Of a stretch of 64,000 nt of DNA, positions 12,101 through 19,063 are shown one piece after another (the stretch's first letter is position 1; each line of letters starts with the position of its first letter). Both the position numbers and the translations under genes were made by a program. The notes under the pieces are model-generated. The model ran no database searches and was not told where the DNA came from. It saw nothing but the letters and a program-made list of their open reading frames with translations. The DNA comes from Cytobacillus kochii (GTDB lineage Bacteria > Bacillota > Bacilli > Bacillales > Cytobacillaceae): contig NZ_JAIVAM010000006.1 in assembly GCF_020171845.1 (NCBI RefSeq), positions 35,147 to 99,146 on the forward strand. Direction: 5' to 3'.

Positions 12101-12674
12101 CCGAGCCGTTTTGATCATGAATAGCCTTTTTAAAAGCTTCATAAGCTCCATCGTTATCTAGTTGACGTTCCATATCAGCAATCCACAATGTATCTGAATA
12201 ACCCAAATGATTATTAAATACCCTTAAAAATACTTCAATAATTCTTTCTTTCTCTGCATCCTTGGATGAAGACGTGGAACGAGAATCAATGTTGAACAGT
12301 AAGGCATCTGTTCTCTTTTTAGAGACTTGTTTCATCATATTGAGTAGTTCTTGATTGTCCGTTTTATCTTGGAAGTAATCAGCAGGTGTTTTACCTGTAA
12401 TCGTTTGATTATGTAACAAATAAGATAATATCTTTAAGAAGTGGGATTTACCAGATCCAAAAAAACCAGATATCCATACTCCTACCTTAGTAGATGGTTG
12501 ATCATATACAGCTAGGTAATTACGATAAAAACGTTCTAAGTAATGTTCACTTTCTTCTGTCAAGACATATTCATCCAATTCCGTTTTAACTACATCTTCC
12601 TCTATCTGTTCTGCTTGAACAACATTATTAATCGGACGGAATATATCTTTTAGAAATAAATCCTTTATTTGCAT
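9111..12674 (-). CDS. brxC: BREX ATPase BrxC
   Basis: 1,187 aa. A Walker A motif SGFFGSGKSHF lies near residue 70 and a Walker B-like segment IVFLADEVGQYVG near residue 260, the typical DUF6079/BrxC P-loop arrangement. The rest is largely helical with long charged coiled-coil stretches in the last 350 residues. BrxC is the large ATPase of BREX and is essential for phage exclusion and, in several systems, for methylation. The start ATG follows CCTAGGGGGTATAGAA. It lies 11 nt after brxB and 47 nt before pglX. Only one brxC copy is present; type 5 BREX has two. A second copy beyond the window cannot be excluded. Confidence 0.93.
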   Translation of the reverse strand: MQIKDLFLKDIFRPINNVVQAEQIEEDVVKTELDEYVLTEESEHYLERFYRNYLAVYDQPSTKVGVWISGFFGSGKSHFLKILSYLLHNQTITGKTPADYFQDKTDNQELLNMMKQVSKKRTDALLFNIDSRSTSSSKDAEKERIIEVFLRVFNNHLGYSDTLWIADMERQLDNDGAYEAFKKAIHDQNGSAWEEFRLKIKLRKKKVIQALETVGYDADTAESFFIMSREWFSIDADSVAQLIADYCKKQGPDYRIVFLADEVGQYVGNNTNLMLNLQTITERLGDLCHGQAWVIVTSQEKLEATVSDLDSTKDFSKIQGRFETKINLSSANTDEVIKKRLLEKEDIGADTLKTIHDQEGKLIHNRLAFDKQNTQLRSGYRSIDEFVEFYPFVPYQIELLQKIFTKIRNLGEGGQHTSRGERSLLKAFQEAAQLNAEEKVDNMVTMAEFYPSIRDYLESSITSTISRAQDRARNNEGLEEYDVKVLQVLYLIKGIDDIKSTPNNIATLMVETVYDERQPLEYRIKKSLNRLQMAMFIEQHADGSYSFLSDEEQEINREIKGEDYNSTAVKKDLGDLFFRSMYSNIKYEYKYKDQSKHFDYNKRFDNYVKGQMNHELTMQVFSEGMTDSEAALQANSGHLIILLNKDLVAEAEGALAYIQQVESYVRRKQSGTTSRQQKRIYEAKIAEVDEYADKAEELLSKACENAEFYIQGQHRDFSGTFESKVNQAMDMLIRNTFTKFHYIEEPISFKNSKKEWMQVAENLGQQSLFSDLNKNAIDEVKHFIEELERSHDQRTLKEVVQKYKAVPFGWEEQDTIGILMGLMNAGKVRFTYAGESFNPNSNQFYDRLEKVSERDRILLLPIVEMDHQVKHELIALVRDFFSNAQAYDTYDAYEEVIRKKVEEEFLQPIEKIRERRRQQDSRSDYPYPGESDIRTVVNDTQKLLSIRDPEQFCRAFIQYEDDIENWYDILETLQGFYEGNPITKFDEAVQALNDYKQDLEIIHNEELEETAQRIKQILLQEEPTKEISQLPKLTDVLKNIIQEETNKQKQAVMVQSEKIFIKLENLIDQYNQYESIEEYIQSRKNQATQLHEKIKKSERISSARINQQQLNELFEATKIRARQMLNDLIDYSDIVKRQPKKITEQELYNSFFTHMDMIESEEDLERAIESLKKSLIKELQTYYFIKV

Positions 12675-12685
12675 TTCTATACCCC

Positions 12686-13234
12686 CTAGGAAATTCGTGA
12701 TAATTGATAGTCATCTTCATAGTCAAGAATACCAAACAATTTTAGTCGCAATCCTGTAAATTCACCCGGATAAAATAAGACGATTGGTTTCTTATAACCT
12801 TTGCTAGAAATAGCCTTTAGTAATTGACTAGATCTTAAAAACGGATGCGCAGAACCAACTCCTGTTATAAAAATGATATCTGCCTCTTCAGTAATATCTT
12901 TAAACTGTTGAATCATTGTGTTGCTCTCATTTAATATCGGTTCAAATACATCAATCAAACCTTGTAATCCTTCCTCTTCCTCCATTTCAAATAATTCTTC
13001 TAACTCATCTTCATCAAAAAACGAAAGCAAAAACTCAAATAAATTTACCTCTCTAATATTCATTTTAGCCCGCTTCAACATATTCTTTATGTACACGCGT
13101 ACTTGTAATTCATCTTCTGGAGGATAGTCCAATACAAAATGTGGAATATCACTTCCAATCCCTTTTGGGTTTGTGAAACCATCTTGTATAATCCGCTTTT
13201 CCATTTGTTCCAATCGTTCATATGTTGATTTCAT
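12686..13234 (-). CDS. brxB: BREX protein BrxB (DUF1788)
   Basis: 182 aa. The sequence has the DUF1788 pattern: an N-terminal LEQMEKRI helix, an acidic central block (FFDEDELEELFEMEEEEG, about residues 73-90), then IIFITGVGSAHPFLRSSQLLKAI and KPIVLFYPGEFTGLRLKLFG near the C-terminus. That last part resembles a Rossmann-like strand-loop. BrxB is a conserved small partner in BREX types 1, 5 and 6 and is required for defence; its activity is unknown. Its ATG overlaps the brxA stop by 4 nt (ATGA), so the two are translationally coupled. It is followed after 11 nt by brxC. Confidence 0.9.
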   Translation of the reverse strand: MKSTYERLEQMEKRIIQDGFTNPKGIGSDIPHFVLDYPPEDELQVRVYIKNMLKRAKMNIREVNLFEFLLSFFDEDELEELFEMEEEEGLQGLIDVFEPILNESNTMIQQFKDITEEADIIFITGVGSAHPFLRSSQLLKAISSKGYKKPIVLFYPGEFTGLRLKLFGILDYEDDYQLSRIS

Positions 13235-13833
13235 ACTTTATTCACCTTTTCTAAAACTGTAAAGGAATATAGTAATGGGATATCCCTCTCAGCATAAGTT
13301 TTTAAAGTTTGGCTAATATATATTGGATTTACGTTATATTTCGTTTGGTCAATCTTTTCAATCATCTTTGATTCCCTAAAAAATAACATTAATGTACTGA
13401 TGAGACGTTTTATTGTTTCAGGTCGCCATTGATTGACTTTATCGTTAATATTCGCTTTAGCTTCAAAAAAATAATGAAAATCGTTTCTATATAATGGTTC
13501 TTGCTGTTCATATTTATAGATAATTACTTCTAAGTAAAACTCTAAAGGTATTCGATATACCTGTAAAAACGAATATAGAGTTAATGCTTTTCGATCATAA
13601 TCATTCGCTTGCAAAAAATGCTGCTGCATATCGTTATTTAAAGCCTTCGCACGATTATATACCATGTTAAATCGATTCTTGATACTGACTGGACTTCTTA
13701 ATTGAAAAAGATTATTATCAATAATTTCTTCTAAAATTTGATTTTTATTGTTAAGTTTCTGCAATAGCTCGAGAACAATGGCAATATCATTTTCAGACCA
13801 TTTTTCCTTCGTAAATCCTGCTGAATATTCCAT
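13231..13833 (-). CDS. brxA: BREX protein BrxA (DUF1819)
   Basis: 200 aa from ATG 13833, directly after GGAGGAGGTTAAA; the frame extends upstream through the ribosome site to 13848 but that start is unlikely. The family pattern is present: MEYSAGF.KEKWSENDIAIVLELL at the N-terminus, QLRSPVSIKNRFNMVYNRAK, and IYISQTLKTYAERDIPLLYSF near the C-terminus. BrxA is a small winged-helix DNA-binding protein found as the first gene of many BREX loci. It begins 15 nt after the stop of an 82-residue gene and its own stop overlaps the brxB start. Confidence 0.91.
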   Translation of the reverse strand: MEYSAGFTKEKWSENDIAIVLELLQKLNNKNQILEEIIDNNLFQLRSPVSIKNRFNMVYNRAKALNNDMQQHFLQANDYDRKALTLYSFLQVYRIPLEFYLEVIIYKYEQQEPLYRNDFHYFFEAKANINDKVNQWRPETIKRLISTLMLFFRESKMIEKIDQTKYNVNPIYISQTLKTYAERDIPLLYSFTVLEKVNKV

Positions 13834-13848
13834 TTTAACCTCCTCCAC

Positions 13849-14097
13849 CTATCCTCTTACAATATCTTGATGGATAACTTGATCAACCACTTCTAACCTT
13901 CGTTTACCACATTGCTGTCGAAGGATTGTTGTATAAATGCCTTCCTTCTTAAATTTATTTGTATTGGCTGCATACAACTTTTGGATAAGCTCAATCATCT
14001 TAGATTCATCTATTTCATCTTCCCAATATGTATCTATTATAAGGTTTATAATTGCCGCTAAATCCCTTTGAGTCTTCTGAAATACCTTAATTTCCAT
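13849..14097 (-). CDS. Small conserved protein heading the BREX operon (TIGR04540-like)
   Basis: 82 aa, ATG after ACCGAGGTGATTCT. It is rich in charged residues and has the sequence RQQCGKRRLEVVDQVI near the C-terminus; otherwise helical. From memory it resembles a small family (TIGR04540) that occurs next to BREX genes in Clostridia and Bacilli, but I cannot confirm this here. It is the promoter-proximal gene of the operon, 15 nt ahead of brxA, so a regulatory or structural role in BREX is plausible. It is too short to be BrxF and shows no Walker motif. Confidence 0.7.
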   Translation of the reverse strand: MEIKVFQKTQRDLAAIINLIIDTYWEDEIDESKMIELIQKLYAANTNKFKKEGIYTTILRQQCGKRRLEVVDQVIHQDIVRG

Positions 14098-14139
14098 AGA
14101 ATCACCTCGGTGTTCTTACTTTTTTTATACTTTATCTTT

Positions 14140-14168
14140 ATTCTATATGTAGTTCTTTAGTAATACAA
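14140..14168 (-). promoter_or_regulatory. Likely sigma-A promoter of the BREX operon
   Basis: On the minus strand TTGTAT (14168-14163) and TAGAAT (14145-14140) are separated by 17 nt. The -10 lies about 43 nt upstream of the first ATG at 14097. It is the best-spaced hexamer pair between the divergent operons. Confidence 0.5.
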
Positions 14169-14223
14169 CTGCGTAGGGAAAAATTGTATATATTTTCTCG
14201 ATGCACCTGCATTCATATATGAA

Positions 14224-14303
14224 AGGGGGGTACCCATCCGTTTCATGCCCCACCCCCTCGTATAAACCGTTGTTTATCCATTTGGATAGATAACGGTTTT
14301 TTT
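14224..14303 (+). terminator. Structured leader ending in an intrinsic terminator, upstream of the rightward operon
   Basis: A hairpin with arms AACCGTTGTTTATCC and GGATAGATAACGGTT (14264-14298) is followed by T7, a classical terminator on the plus strand. Just upstream AGGGGG (14224) can pair with CCCCCT (14253). No plus-strand gene precedes it, since the BREX operon diverges, so it looks like an attenuator acting on the next operon rather than the end of a gene. Confidence 0.6.
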
Positions 14304-14360
14304 GCATTACAGAGACGACATGCGTGGTGAGAGGAGCGCACTATGAAAGGAGGAATGGAG

Positions 14361-14564
14361 ATGAACTACTCATTGGTAAAGATTCTTGTTGAGGCTAAGA
14401 AACTTAACAAATGGATCCCTGCAATATTCCTAGTGAAATATGACATTCAAAAGGTTAATCTAACAGAACTTGAGGATAATGGACTCATTCTGACTATGAA
14501 AAGTAAGTCAGATGGGTTGGTATTGAAGTTAACACTCAAGGGTTATCACCACTTCAACAAATAA
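14361..14564 (+). CDS. Small hypothetical protein, first gene of the rightward operon
   Basis: 67 aa from ATG 14361, 7 nt after a strong AAAGGAGG; two earlier in-frame ATGs (14343, 14355) lie before or within this ribosome site. The sequence alternates hydrophobic and charged residues and ends LVLKLTLKGYHHFNK. The ending resembles a small winged-helix or mobile-element accessory protein, but I do not recognise the family. It heads a leftover-free operon with short gaps (14602, 15134, 16089) that belongs to the mobile element rather than to the chromosome backbone. Confidence 0.65.
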   Translation: MNYSLVKILVEAKKLNKWIPAIFLVKYDIQKVNLTELEDNGLILTMKSKSDGLVLKLTLKGYHHFNK

Positions 14565-14601
14565 TTAGGATTATCCAATAACTTTTAGGAGGAATTTTAT
14601 T

Positions 14602-15108
14602 ATGCGGAAGAACTTATGGCTTGATCATGAATTGATTAATGGGAAAGGAGTTCCTATTCCAGAGATTAAAACAATCTATCAATCTTTATTAAATGAAAAT
14701 GAAAGGATTAAAGATGAGATAGTTGATTCCATTGAATGCAATGACTACGTAAGGCTATCTCATTTACTAGCCTGTAGAAGTAAAATTCAAACAGCTCTAT
14801 TAGAAGTTGAGAAATTACATGAAGATGATTTGAAAAACTATGTTTCTACTAAAGAGCGAATTTCTTATGTACTAACCAATGCTGCTGAAACCTTGGAATC
14901 AAGAGGTGAAGATGTACTGTTAAACGTTATTAAGAGCTTAGAAAAGATGAATCATTCTACACATAGCTTGATAACTAAGTCATTAGAATTCTCATCTAAA
15001 ACCGTCAGTAAAGGAAATCAATTAAATCATAAAGCAGGAAAGTTTCTTGTAAAGAAAACATCACAAGGATTATCCAAACTTGCAGATGTAATTAATAAAA
15101 AATCTTAA
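14602..15108 (+). CDS. Hypothetical helical protein of the mobile element
   Basis: 168 aa, ATG after TTTTAGGAGGAATTTTATT. No recognised domain, no membrane segment and no signal peptide. It is strongly helical and charged; the C-terminus is basic and Lys/Ser-rich (KAGKFLVKKTSQGLSKL), which could bind nucleic acid. It follows a 67-residue gene by 37 nt and precedes the next gene by 25 nt, so the three are probably co-transcribed. Its link to DNA-metabolism genes downstream hints at a replication or transfer accessory role; this is inference only. Confidence 0.65.
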   Translation: MRKNLWLDHELINGKGVPIPEIKTIYQSLLNENERIKDEIVDSIECNDYVRLSHLLACRSKIQTALLEVEKLHEDDLKNYVSTKERISYVLTNAAETLESRGEDVLLNVIKSLEKMNHSTHSLITKSLEFSSKTVSKGNQLNHKAGKFLVKKTSQGLSKLADVINKKS

Positions 15109-15133
15109 TCTATTGAAAGGAGGTGAGAAACAT

Positions 15134-15895
15134 ATGAAATCAGGTATGCATTCCCAAAGAGACAATATAGTACCATTCTCTAATAATGAATCTGAAATAG
15201 TTTCACTACCTAATATTGTCGTATCGACTATTGAATCAAAACGACGTGTAGTGGAACTACAAACGTTTGTTGAAGAGGTGCTGGTGAAAGGTGTTGATTA
15301 TGGTTTAGTAGATGGATTTTCAAAACCTACATTACTTAAGCCAGGTGCCGAAAAGCTATGCGATGTATTTGGATTCTCGAAATCAGCAGATGTCGTAAAT
15401 CGTATTGAACAATGGGAAACAGGTATATTTGCTTATGAAGTGAAGATGACGCTTATACGCAAAGACAATGGACTCGTTGAAGCTGAAGGCCTAGGTTCAT
15501 GCAATAGCAAAGAGTCTTCTTTTCATCAACAAGATCCTTACACAATAGTCAACACCGTATTAAAGATGGCAAAGAAGAGAGCGTTGATTGATGCAGTTCT
15601 ATCTGCAACACGTTCAAGTGGTATCTTCACACAAGACATTGAAGATTTTCCACAAGCAAAAAGAAAAGATAGTAAAGGAGGTGGTGAACAAACAACAAAA
15701 GCCCAACTACAAAAGATCTTCAGTATCGTCAATGAAATGGACATGCCGACAGATGTTGCAAAGGAATTGATGAAGATGACTTTTGGAGTTGAGCGTAGTA
15801 CACAGCTAACCCAAAAACAGGCATCAGACTTTATTCAGGATTTACTGATGCTGAAGGAGGTGAGGACGATGGATGAACAAAACTATAATGATTGA
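15134..15895 (+). CDS. Conserved mobile-element protein, possible single-strand annealing type
   Basis: 253 aa from ATG 15134, preceded by AAAGGAGGTGAGAAACAT; the upstream in-frame ATG at 15113 lies before this site. Conserved-looking blocks are VLVKGVDYGLVDGFSKPTLL and LLKPGAEKLCDVFGFS (residues about 45-80), AEGLGSCNSKES (about 120) and NTVLKMAKKRALIDAVLSAT then IFTQDIED (about 140-172). The (K)MAxKRAxVDAxL block recalls Rad52/ERF-type phage recombinases, but I do not recognise the family with certainty. A Gln/Lys-rich linker and a helical tail follow. Its neighbour is a RadC-family gene, consistent with a DNA-recombination module. Confidence 0.65.
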   Translation: MKSGMHSQRDNIVPFSNNESEIVSLPNIVVSTIESKRRVVELQTFVEEVLVKGVDYGLVDGFSKPTLLKPGAEKLCDVFGFSKSADVVNRIEQWETGIFAYEVKMTLIRKDNGLVEAEGLGSCNSKESSFHQQDPYTIVNTVLKMAKKRALIDAVLSATRSSGIFTQDIEDFPQAKRKDSKGGGEQTTKAQLQKIFSIVNEMDMPTDVAKELMKMTFGVERSTQLTQKQASDFIQDLLMLKEVRTMDEQNYND

Positions 15896-15933
15896 AAGCA
15901 CATGGATTGCAATGCGGTCGATGTGCTTTTTTA
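15895..15933 (+). terminator. Intrinsic terminator after the three-gene element operon
   Basis: AAGCACAT (15896-15903) pairs with ATGTGCTT (15921-15928) and is followed by a T run. It overlaps the stop codon of the preceding gene. Confidence 0.75.
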
Positions 15934-16025
15934 TTGCACAAAAATAGATGAGCTCATCGGCATATGAACTCATCTAAAAGTCTCGCTCAACATCAGTATA
16001 TTGCAGAACAAGTATTTACTCAATC

Positions 16026-16057
16026 GGGAGGGACGTATGGCGTCTCTCCTTTTTTAA
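16026..16057 (+). terminator. Terminator-like hairpin directly upstream of the radC-like gene
   Basis: GGAGGGACG and CGTCTCTCC flank a 5-nt loop and are followed by T6, about 20 nt before the ribosome site of the next gene. It follows another terminator by only about 90 nt, so it may act as an attenuator. A second palindrome (GATGAGCTC...GAACTCATC) lies at about 15947-15976. Confidence 0.55.
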
Positions 16058-16088
16058 TTCAATCAAACAAATAATGGAGGAATTTATA

Positions 16089-16697
16089 ATGAACAATTCA
16101 ATTGATAAAATCACTTTTAGGAATCTATTAGCTACAACAACTCGTGAAAAGGAAGATAGTTATGTAGTGAGTGAACTATTCAGCCGCTACCCATCCATTC
16201 AGGGGTTATTAGCTGTAACTGAGAATGAATTGCTACAAATCAAAGGTATTGGGAAAGTAAAGGCCAAACAAATCATTGCTGCTTTACAACTTGCCCGCAT
16301 GAACCCTTGCCCAGTCGAACAAAGATTTACAATTCGCTCACCTGAAGATGCTTATGATTACCTAAAGGATATGCAATATTTGCAGCAGGAGCATTTTGTG
16401 GTTCTGGGCTTAAACACAAAAAACCAGATAGTCTTCCGTGAGACAGTATTTGTTGGCTCATTAAATGCTAGTATCGTACATCCGCGTGAGGTGTTCAATC
16501 ATTTAGTACGCCGTAGCTGTGCAAGTGCAATTGTGGGGCATAACCACCCCAGTGGAGACGTTTCACCAAGTATGGAAGACATTAATGTAACAAAACGCTT
16601 AGGCGAGGCTGGGAAGATGATGGGTATCGAGATTTTGGATCATATCATCGTCAGTCATGAAAAGTATACTAGTTTAAAAGAAAAAGGATATCTATAA
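16089..16697 (+). CDS. RadC-family JAB/MPN-domain protein
   Basis: 202 aa from ATG 16089, 7 nt after ATGGAGG; an in-frame ATG at 16074 lies inside that ribosome site. An N-terminal helix-hairpin-helix segment (LLQIKGIGKVKAKQIIAAL, about residues 50-68) precedes a JAMM/MPN domain with SLNASIVHPREVF and the metal-binding GHNHPSGDVSPSMEDI motif (about residues 150-165). This is the RadC/YeeS family, common on plasmids, phages and genomic islands and a usual component of staphylococcal SCC elements. Its function is unproven; a role in DNA repair or recombination of the element is often proposed. The chromosomal radC of Bacillus lies elsewhere (near mreB), so this is an accessory paralogue. Confidence 0.88.
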   Translation: MNNSIDKITFRNLLATTTREKEDSYVVSELFSRYPSIQGLLAVTENELLQIKGIGKVKAKQIIAALQLARMNPCPVEQRFTIRSPEDAYDYLKDMQYLQQEHFVVLGLNTKNQIVFRETVFVGSLNASIVHPREVFNHLVRRSCASAIVGHNHPSGDVSPSMEDINVTKRLGEAGKMMGIEILDHIIVSHEKYTSLKEKGYL

Positions 16698-16710
16698 AAA
16701 ATTTTTTCAA

Positions 16711-16756
16711 GAAAGTCAGTGAAGGTGCTAGAGATAGCGCCAACACTGGCTTTTCT
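16711..16756 (+). terminator. Intrinsic terminator after the radC-like gene
   Basis: A long two-part stem: AAGTCAGTG with CACTGGCTT outside and GGTGCTA with TAGCGCC inside, followed by TTTTCTC. It ends the rightward element operon. Confidence 0.75.
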
Positions 16757-17008
16757 CTTATTATTCTCAATTTATGGGCTAAAGATGGAAATAGTCAGCA
16801 CTTTTTTCGTAGGTACCTCTTTGTAATTTAACCTTAAACCTTGAATTATAAGGGTTTTCTAAGGATTTTGTATAAATATTAGAATCTGCTAAAAAACCAA
16901 AATAGCCATTCACTATGTATTAATCCGCTATAACCCAGAATTGTAACATTGAAATTTGATATATTTTATAAATACCCTGCCTTCGGATATGAAAACTATC
17001 TTTATAAA
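16757..17008. other. AT-rich intergenic stretch, no gene seen
   Basis: This stretch separates the radC terminator from the 3' end of the second rlmH. I see no ORF with a ribosome site and no strong repeat. It directly abuts the intact rlmH 3' end, which is the kind of site that SCC-type recombinases use. Confidence 0.5.
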
Positions 17009-17488
17009 TCATTTATGATAAGGTTCATTTTTCTGTATTTTGAATGCACGGTATACCTGCTCCAATAAGATTAGTTTCATGAGTTGATGTGGAAATGTCA
17101 TTTTTGAGAACGATAGTTTTCGATCTGCGCGATTTAAAACATCATCACTTAATCCATTTGATCCACCAATAACAAACGAAATTTGACTCTTACCATGTAT
17201 GCTCAGCTTCTCCATTTCACTAGCCAATTGTTCTGATGACCAGTTATCTCCTTGTATATCAAGAGCAACAACATATTGATTCGGTTTAATCTTGTTTAAG
17301 ATACGTTCTCCTTCTTTTTGTTTCACTTGATACAGTTCCTTATCACTCAATTGCTCAGGGGCTTGCTCATCACTTACTTCGTCCATTGTTAATTTACAAT
17401 AAGGACGCAATCTTTTTTCAAACTCAGCAATGCCAAGCTTTATGTACTTTTCTTTTACTTTACCAACACTTACAATCTGTATTTGCAT
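17009..17488 (-). CDS. rlmH: Second, element-borne RlmH (23S rRNA pseudouridine-1915 N3-methyltransferase)
   Basis: 159 aa from ATG 17488, after AAGAGGAGATTTTTA; the frame also opens at 17506, before that ribosome site. It aligns over its full length with the chromosomal copy at 21781. It has the SPOUT-family AdoMet knot: [17 protein letters not shown] (about residues 102-118) and [25 protein letters not shown] (about 122-146). It ends with an intact N-E-P-Y-H-K tail, the normal family ending. It methylates pseudouridine 1915 in helix 69 of 23S rRNA. Having a complete second rlmH inside an element inserted in rlmH is unusual; it may supply the function that integration impairs. It is not a product of a recent duplication, since many residues differ. 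Confidence 0.93.
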   Translation of the reverse strand: MQIQIVSVGKVKEKYIKLGIAEFEKRLRPYCKLTMDEVSDEQAPEQLSDKELYQVKQKEGERILNKIKPNQYVVALDIQGDNWSSEQLASEMEKLSIHGKSQISFVIGGSNGLSDDVLNRADRKLSFSKMTFPHQLMKLILLEQVYRAFKIQKNEPYHK

Positions 17489-17561
17489 TAAAAATCTCCT
17501 CTTCATAAGATTATTCAGCTAGTACCTTGGTATTTTTCAAGGCACTAGTTTGAATTCATTT

Positions 17562-17771
17562 TTACGCGTACTGATATCCTTTTTTATTCATTATTCGTTC
17601 TTTCTCCATTGTATAAATATAAGGAATATGGCTTGATATATCAGTAAAATCAATAGACATAATATATTGCTCATATTTAAATACCATTGCATCCCGTATC
17701 TTCTGAGCAACTTCATCATTAATCTCTACAACAGCCCGTCCATTTGTTTGCGGGAACTCAATTACATACAT
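17562..17771 (-). CDS. Small hypothetical protein downstream of the Rep-like gene
   Basis: 69 aa with a protein-like composition: it starts MYVIEFPQTNGRAVVEINDE and ends with a basic EKERIMNKKGYQYA. No recognised family. The ribosome site is weak (GATGATGACACAG). It lies in the same orientation as, and 20 nt after, a 33-residue ORF and the replication initiator gene, and 73 nt before rlmH2, so it probably belongs to the leftward element operon. Confidence 0.5.
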   Translation of the reverse strand: MYVIEFPQTNGRAVVEINDEVAQKIRDAMVFKYEQYIMSIDFTDISSHIPYIYTMEKERIMNKKGYQYA

Positions 17772-17791
17772 TTCTGTGTCATCATCTATTT

Positions 17792-17893
17792 TTAATCACC
17801 GTTCATCGTATGTATTGAGTCAAGTTTAACCCGACCAACAGCTAGTATATCATGTGTTGGAAAAGTATCTATAATATCTACAATTACACTCAT
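17792..17893 (-). CDS. Very small ORF (33 aa) between rep and the 69-aa gene
   Basis: ATG 17893 follows GATAAGGAGCATCATGAT, a good ribosome site. The product begins MSVIVDIIDTF and has no recognised domain. It is supported only by its ribosome site and its position in the leftward operon. Confidence 0.4.
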   Translation of the reverse strand: MSVIVDIIDTFPTHDILAVGRVKLDSIHTMNGD

Positions 17894-17990
17894 ATCATGA
17901 TGCTCCTTATCATTATTTCTACGTATCAAGGCATTGATGCACATTTTAGCAAATGATATAATCAAATCAACATATAATTTCTATGGCTGT

Positions 17991-19007
17991 CTACTGTTTT
18001 ACAGTGGCAGTCTTTTTTTGTGGCATTAGTCGTAATGGAGGCAACATGTTATCTCCAATAAGCAATACATCTGTTCCAAGAATACTTCTTAATTGCATTT
18101 TTCTCTTTCTGAATGTTGATGCAGCATATTTGTTTAAGCACTCATCTTCACCACTAAACAGCAACTCTGTAGCAAATGCTATTAGAGATGATTTGGTTCT
18201 GAGTGGGATGGTTTCCCGGTTTATAGCATCTATCACTTGCTGCAATGATGTGTATTTTACACCACTACTTAATCCATTCCGATCCAACCCCTTTTGCAAT
18301 ATCTTAGCCGCTACATCCATACTCAAGACTTCCACAGCCTTTCTTCCGGGACTAATTTTACGTATTTCAGTATCCGAAAGCTCAATTTCATATCTAAGTA
18401 TGCCTTTTGCTTTCTTAAGATGCCGGGCTTTATCAGGATATAGGCGTTGTTGTTCCACCTCCGCCTCTTTATCGTAAATCTTCTCTTTCTTCTTGGTAGC
18501 CTTCCATTCTACCGATTCAACCCTATCACTACTCTTAGCGTTAAACGTTCTCTTTTGATATTTTGCTATTGAACGAGCGGACATAGCATTTAAATATCGA
18601 CTCTTTAGATGGCCAACATTAAAATTCTTACAAACATGCACCTTTTCAGTCACCCAAGTTCTAATTGATGGTACTCTTGAAAGATTAATTTTGAGCTTTA
18701 CAGATATATATTTACGCATCATTATAAAAAACGTATCAATATCATCATCTTGTAACTCGTTAACATTTGAACCATATATAAATGAAGGAATGGAAGTCTC
18801 TACTTTTAACCAACATTTAGAAGGCTCGTCTTCTTTGTAAGTGTATCTGATAAATGGAAGACCCTTATGGTCACTATCATATAGCTTCTTAAAGATAGTT
18901 TTGTTTGCCTCTAACCTCCTTGAAGAAACCGTTTCTTTCCAATCTATGTTCTCTATTTCCTGTCTAGACAACATTAAAGGTACTGCTATTTTCACAGTAT
19001 CAAACAT
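17991..19007 (-). CDS. Replication initiator, filamentous phage gene II/X (CRI) type
   Basis: 338 aa from ATG 19007, after CTTAAGGAGCGTGATATAC; the frame extends upstream to 19061 without a ribosome site. It starts MFDTVKIAVPL and shows the phage/plasmid gene II/X pattern: CWLKVETSIPSFIYGSNVNEL (about residues 70-90), LSRVPSIRTWVTEKVHVCKNF, and a Tyr-containing KEKIYDKEAEVEQQ segment (about residues 178-190) like the YxxK/YDKxxE nicking motif of this group. Such proteins nick at a double-strand origin to start rolling-circle replication. Its presence suggests that the excised element can replicate, at least transiently. The assignment rests on motif resemblance. Confidence 0.65.
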   Translation of the reverse strand: MFDTVKIAVPLMLSRQEIENIDWKETVSSRRLEANKTIFKKLYDSDHKGLPFIRYTYKEDEPSKCWLKVETSIPSFIYGSNVNELQDDDIDTFFIMMRKYISVKLKINLSRVPSIRTWVTEKVHVCKNFNVGHLKSRYLNAMSARSIAKYQKRTFNAKSSDRVESVEWKATKKKEKIYDKEAEVEQQRLYPDKARHLKKAKGILRYEIELSDTEIRKISPGRKAVEVLSMDVAAKILQKGLDRNGLSSGVKYTSLQQVIDAINRETIPLRTKSSLIAFATELLFSGEDECLNKYAASTFRKRKMQLRSILGTDVLLIGDNMLPPLRLMPQKKTATVKQ

Positions 19008-19063
19008 GTATATCACGCTCCTTAAGTAGCTAGTTGTGCACGTATTACATAGAAAACACAAAT

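Noticed and set aside
1..14097. DISARM system because of the DrmD-like helicase
   Set aside because: PglZ, PglX, BrxA, BrxB and BrxC are all present; no drmA, drmB or drmC gene is seen in the window.
16757..17008. A second cassette boundary at the intact 3' end of rlmH2, making the BREX part a separate insertion
   Set aside because: The sequence after rlmH2 does not resemble the junction next to chromosomal rlmH, and the RlmH2 tail is unaltered; still possible but unsupported.
17009..17506. rlmH2 as a simple duplication of the chromosomal rlmH made by integration
   Set aside because: It is full length and differs from the chromosomal copy at many positions, so it was carried in rather than copied from this chromosome.
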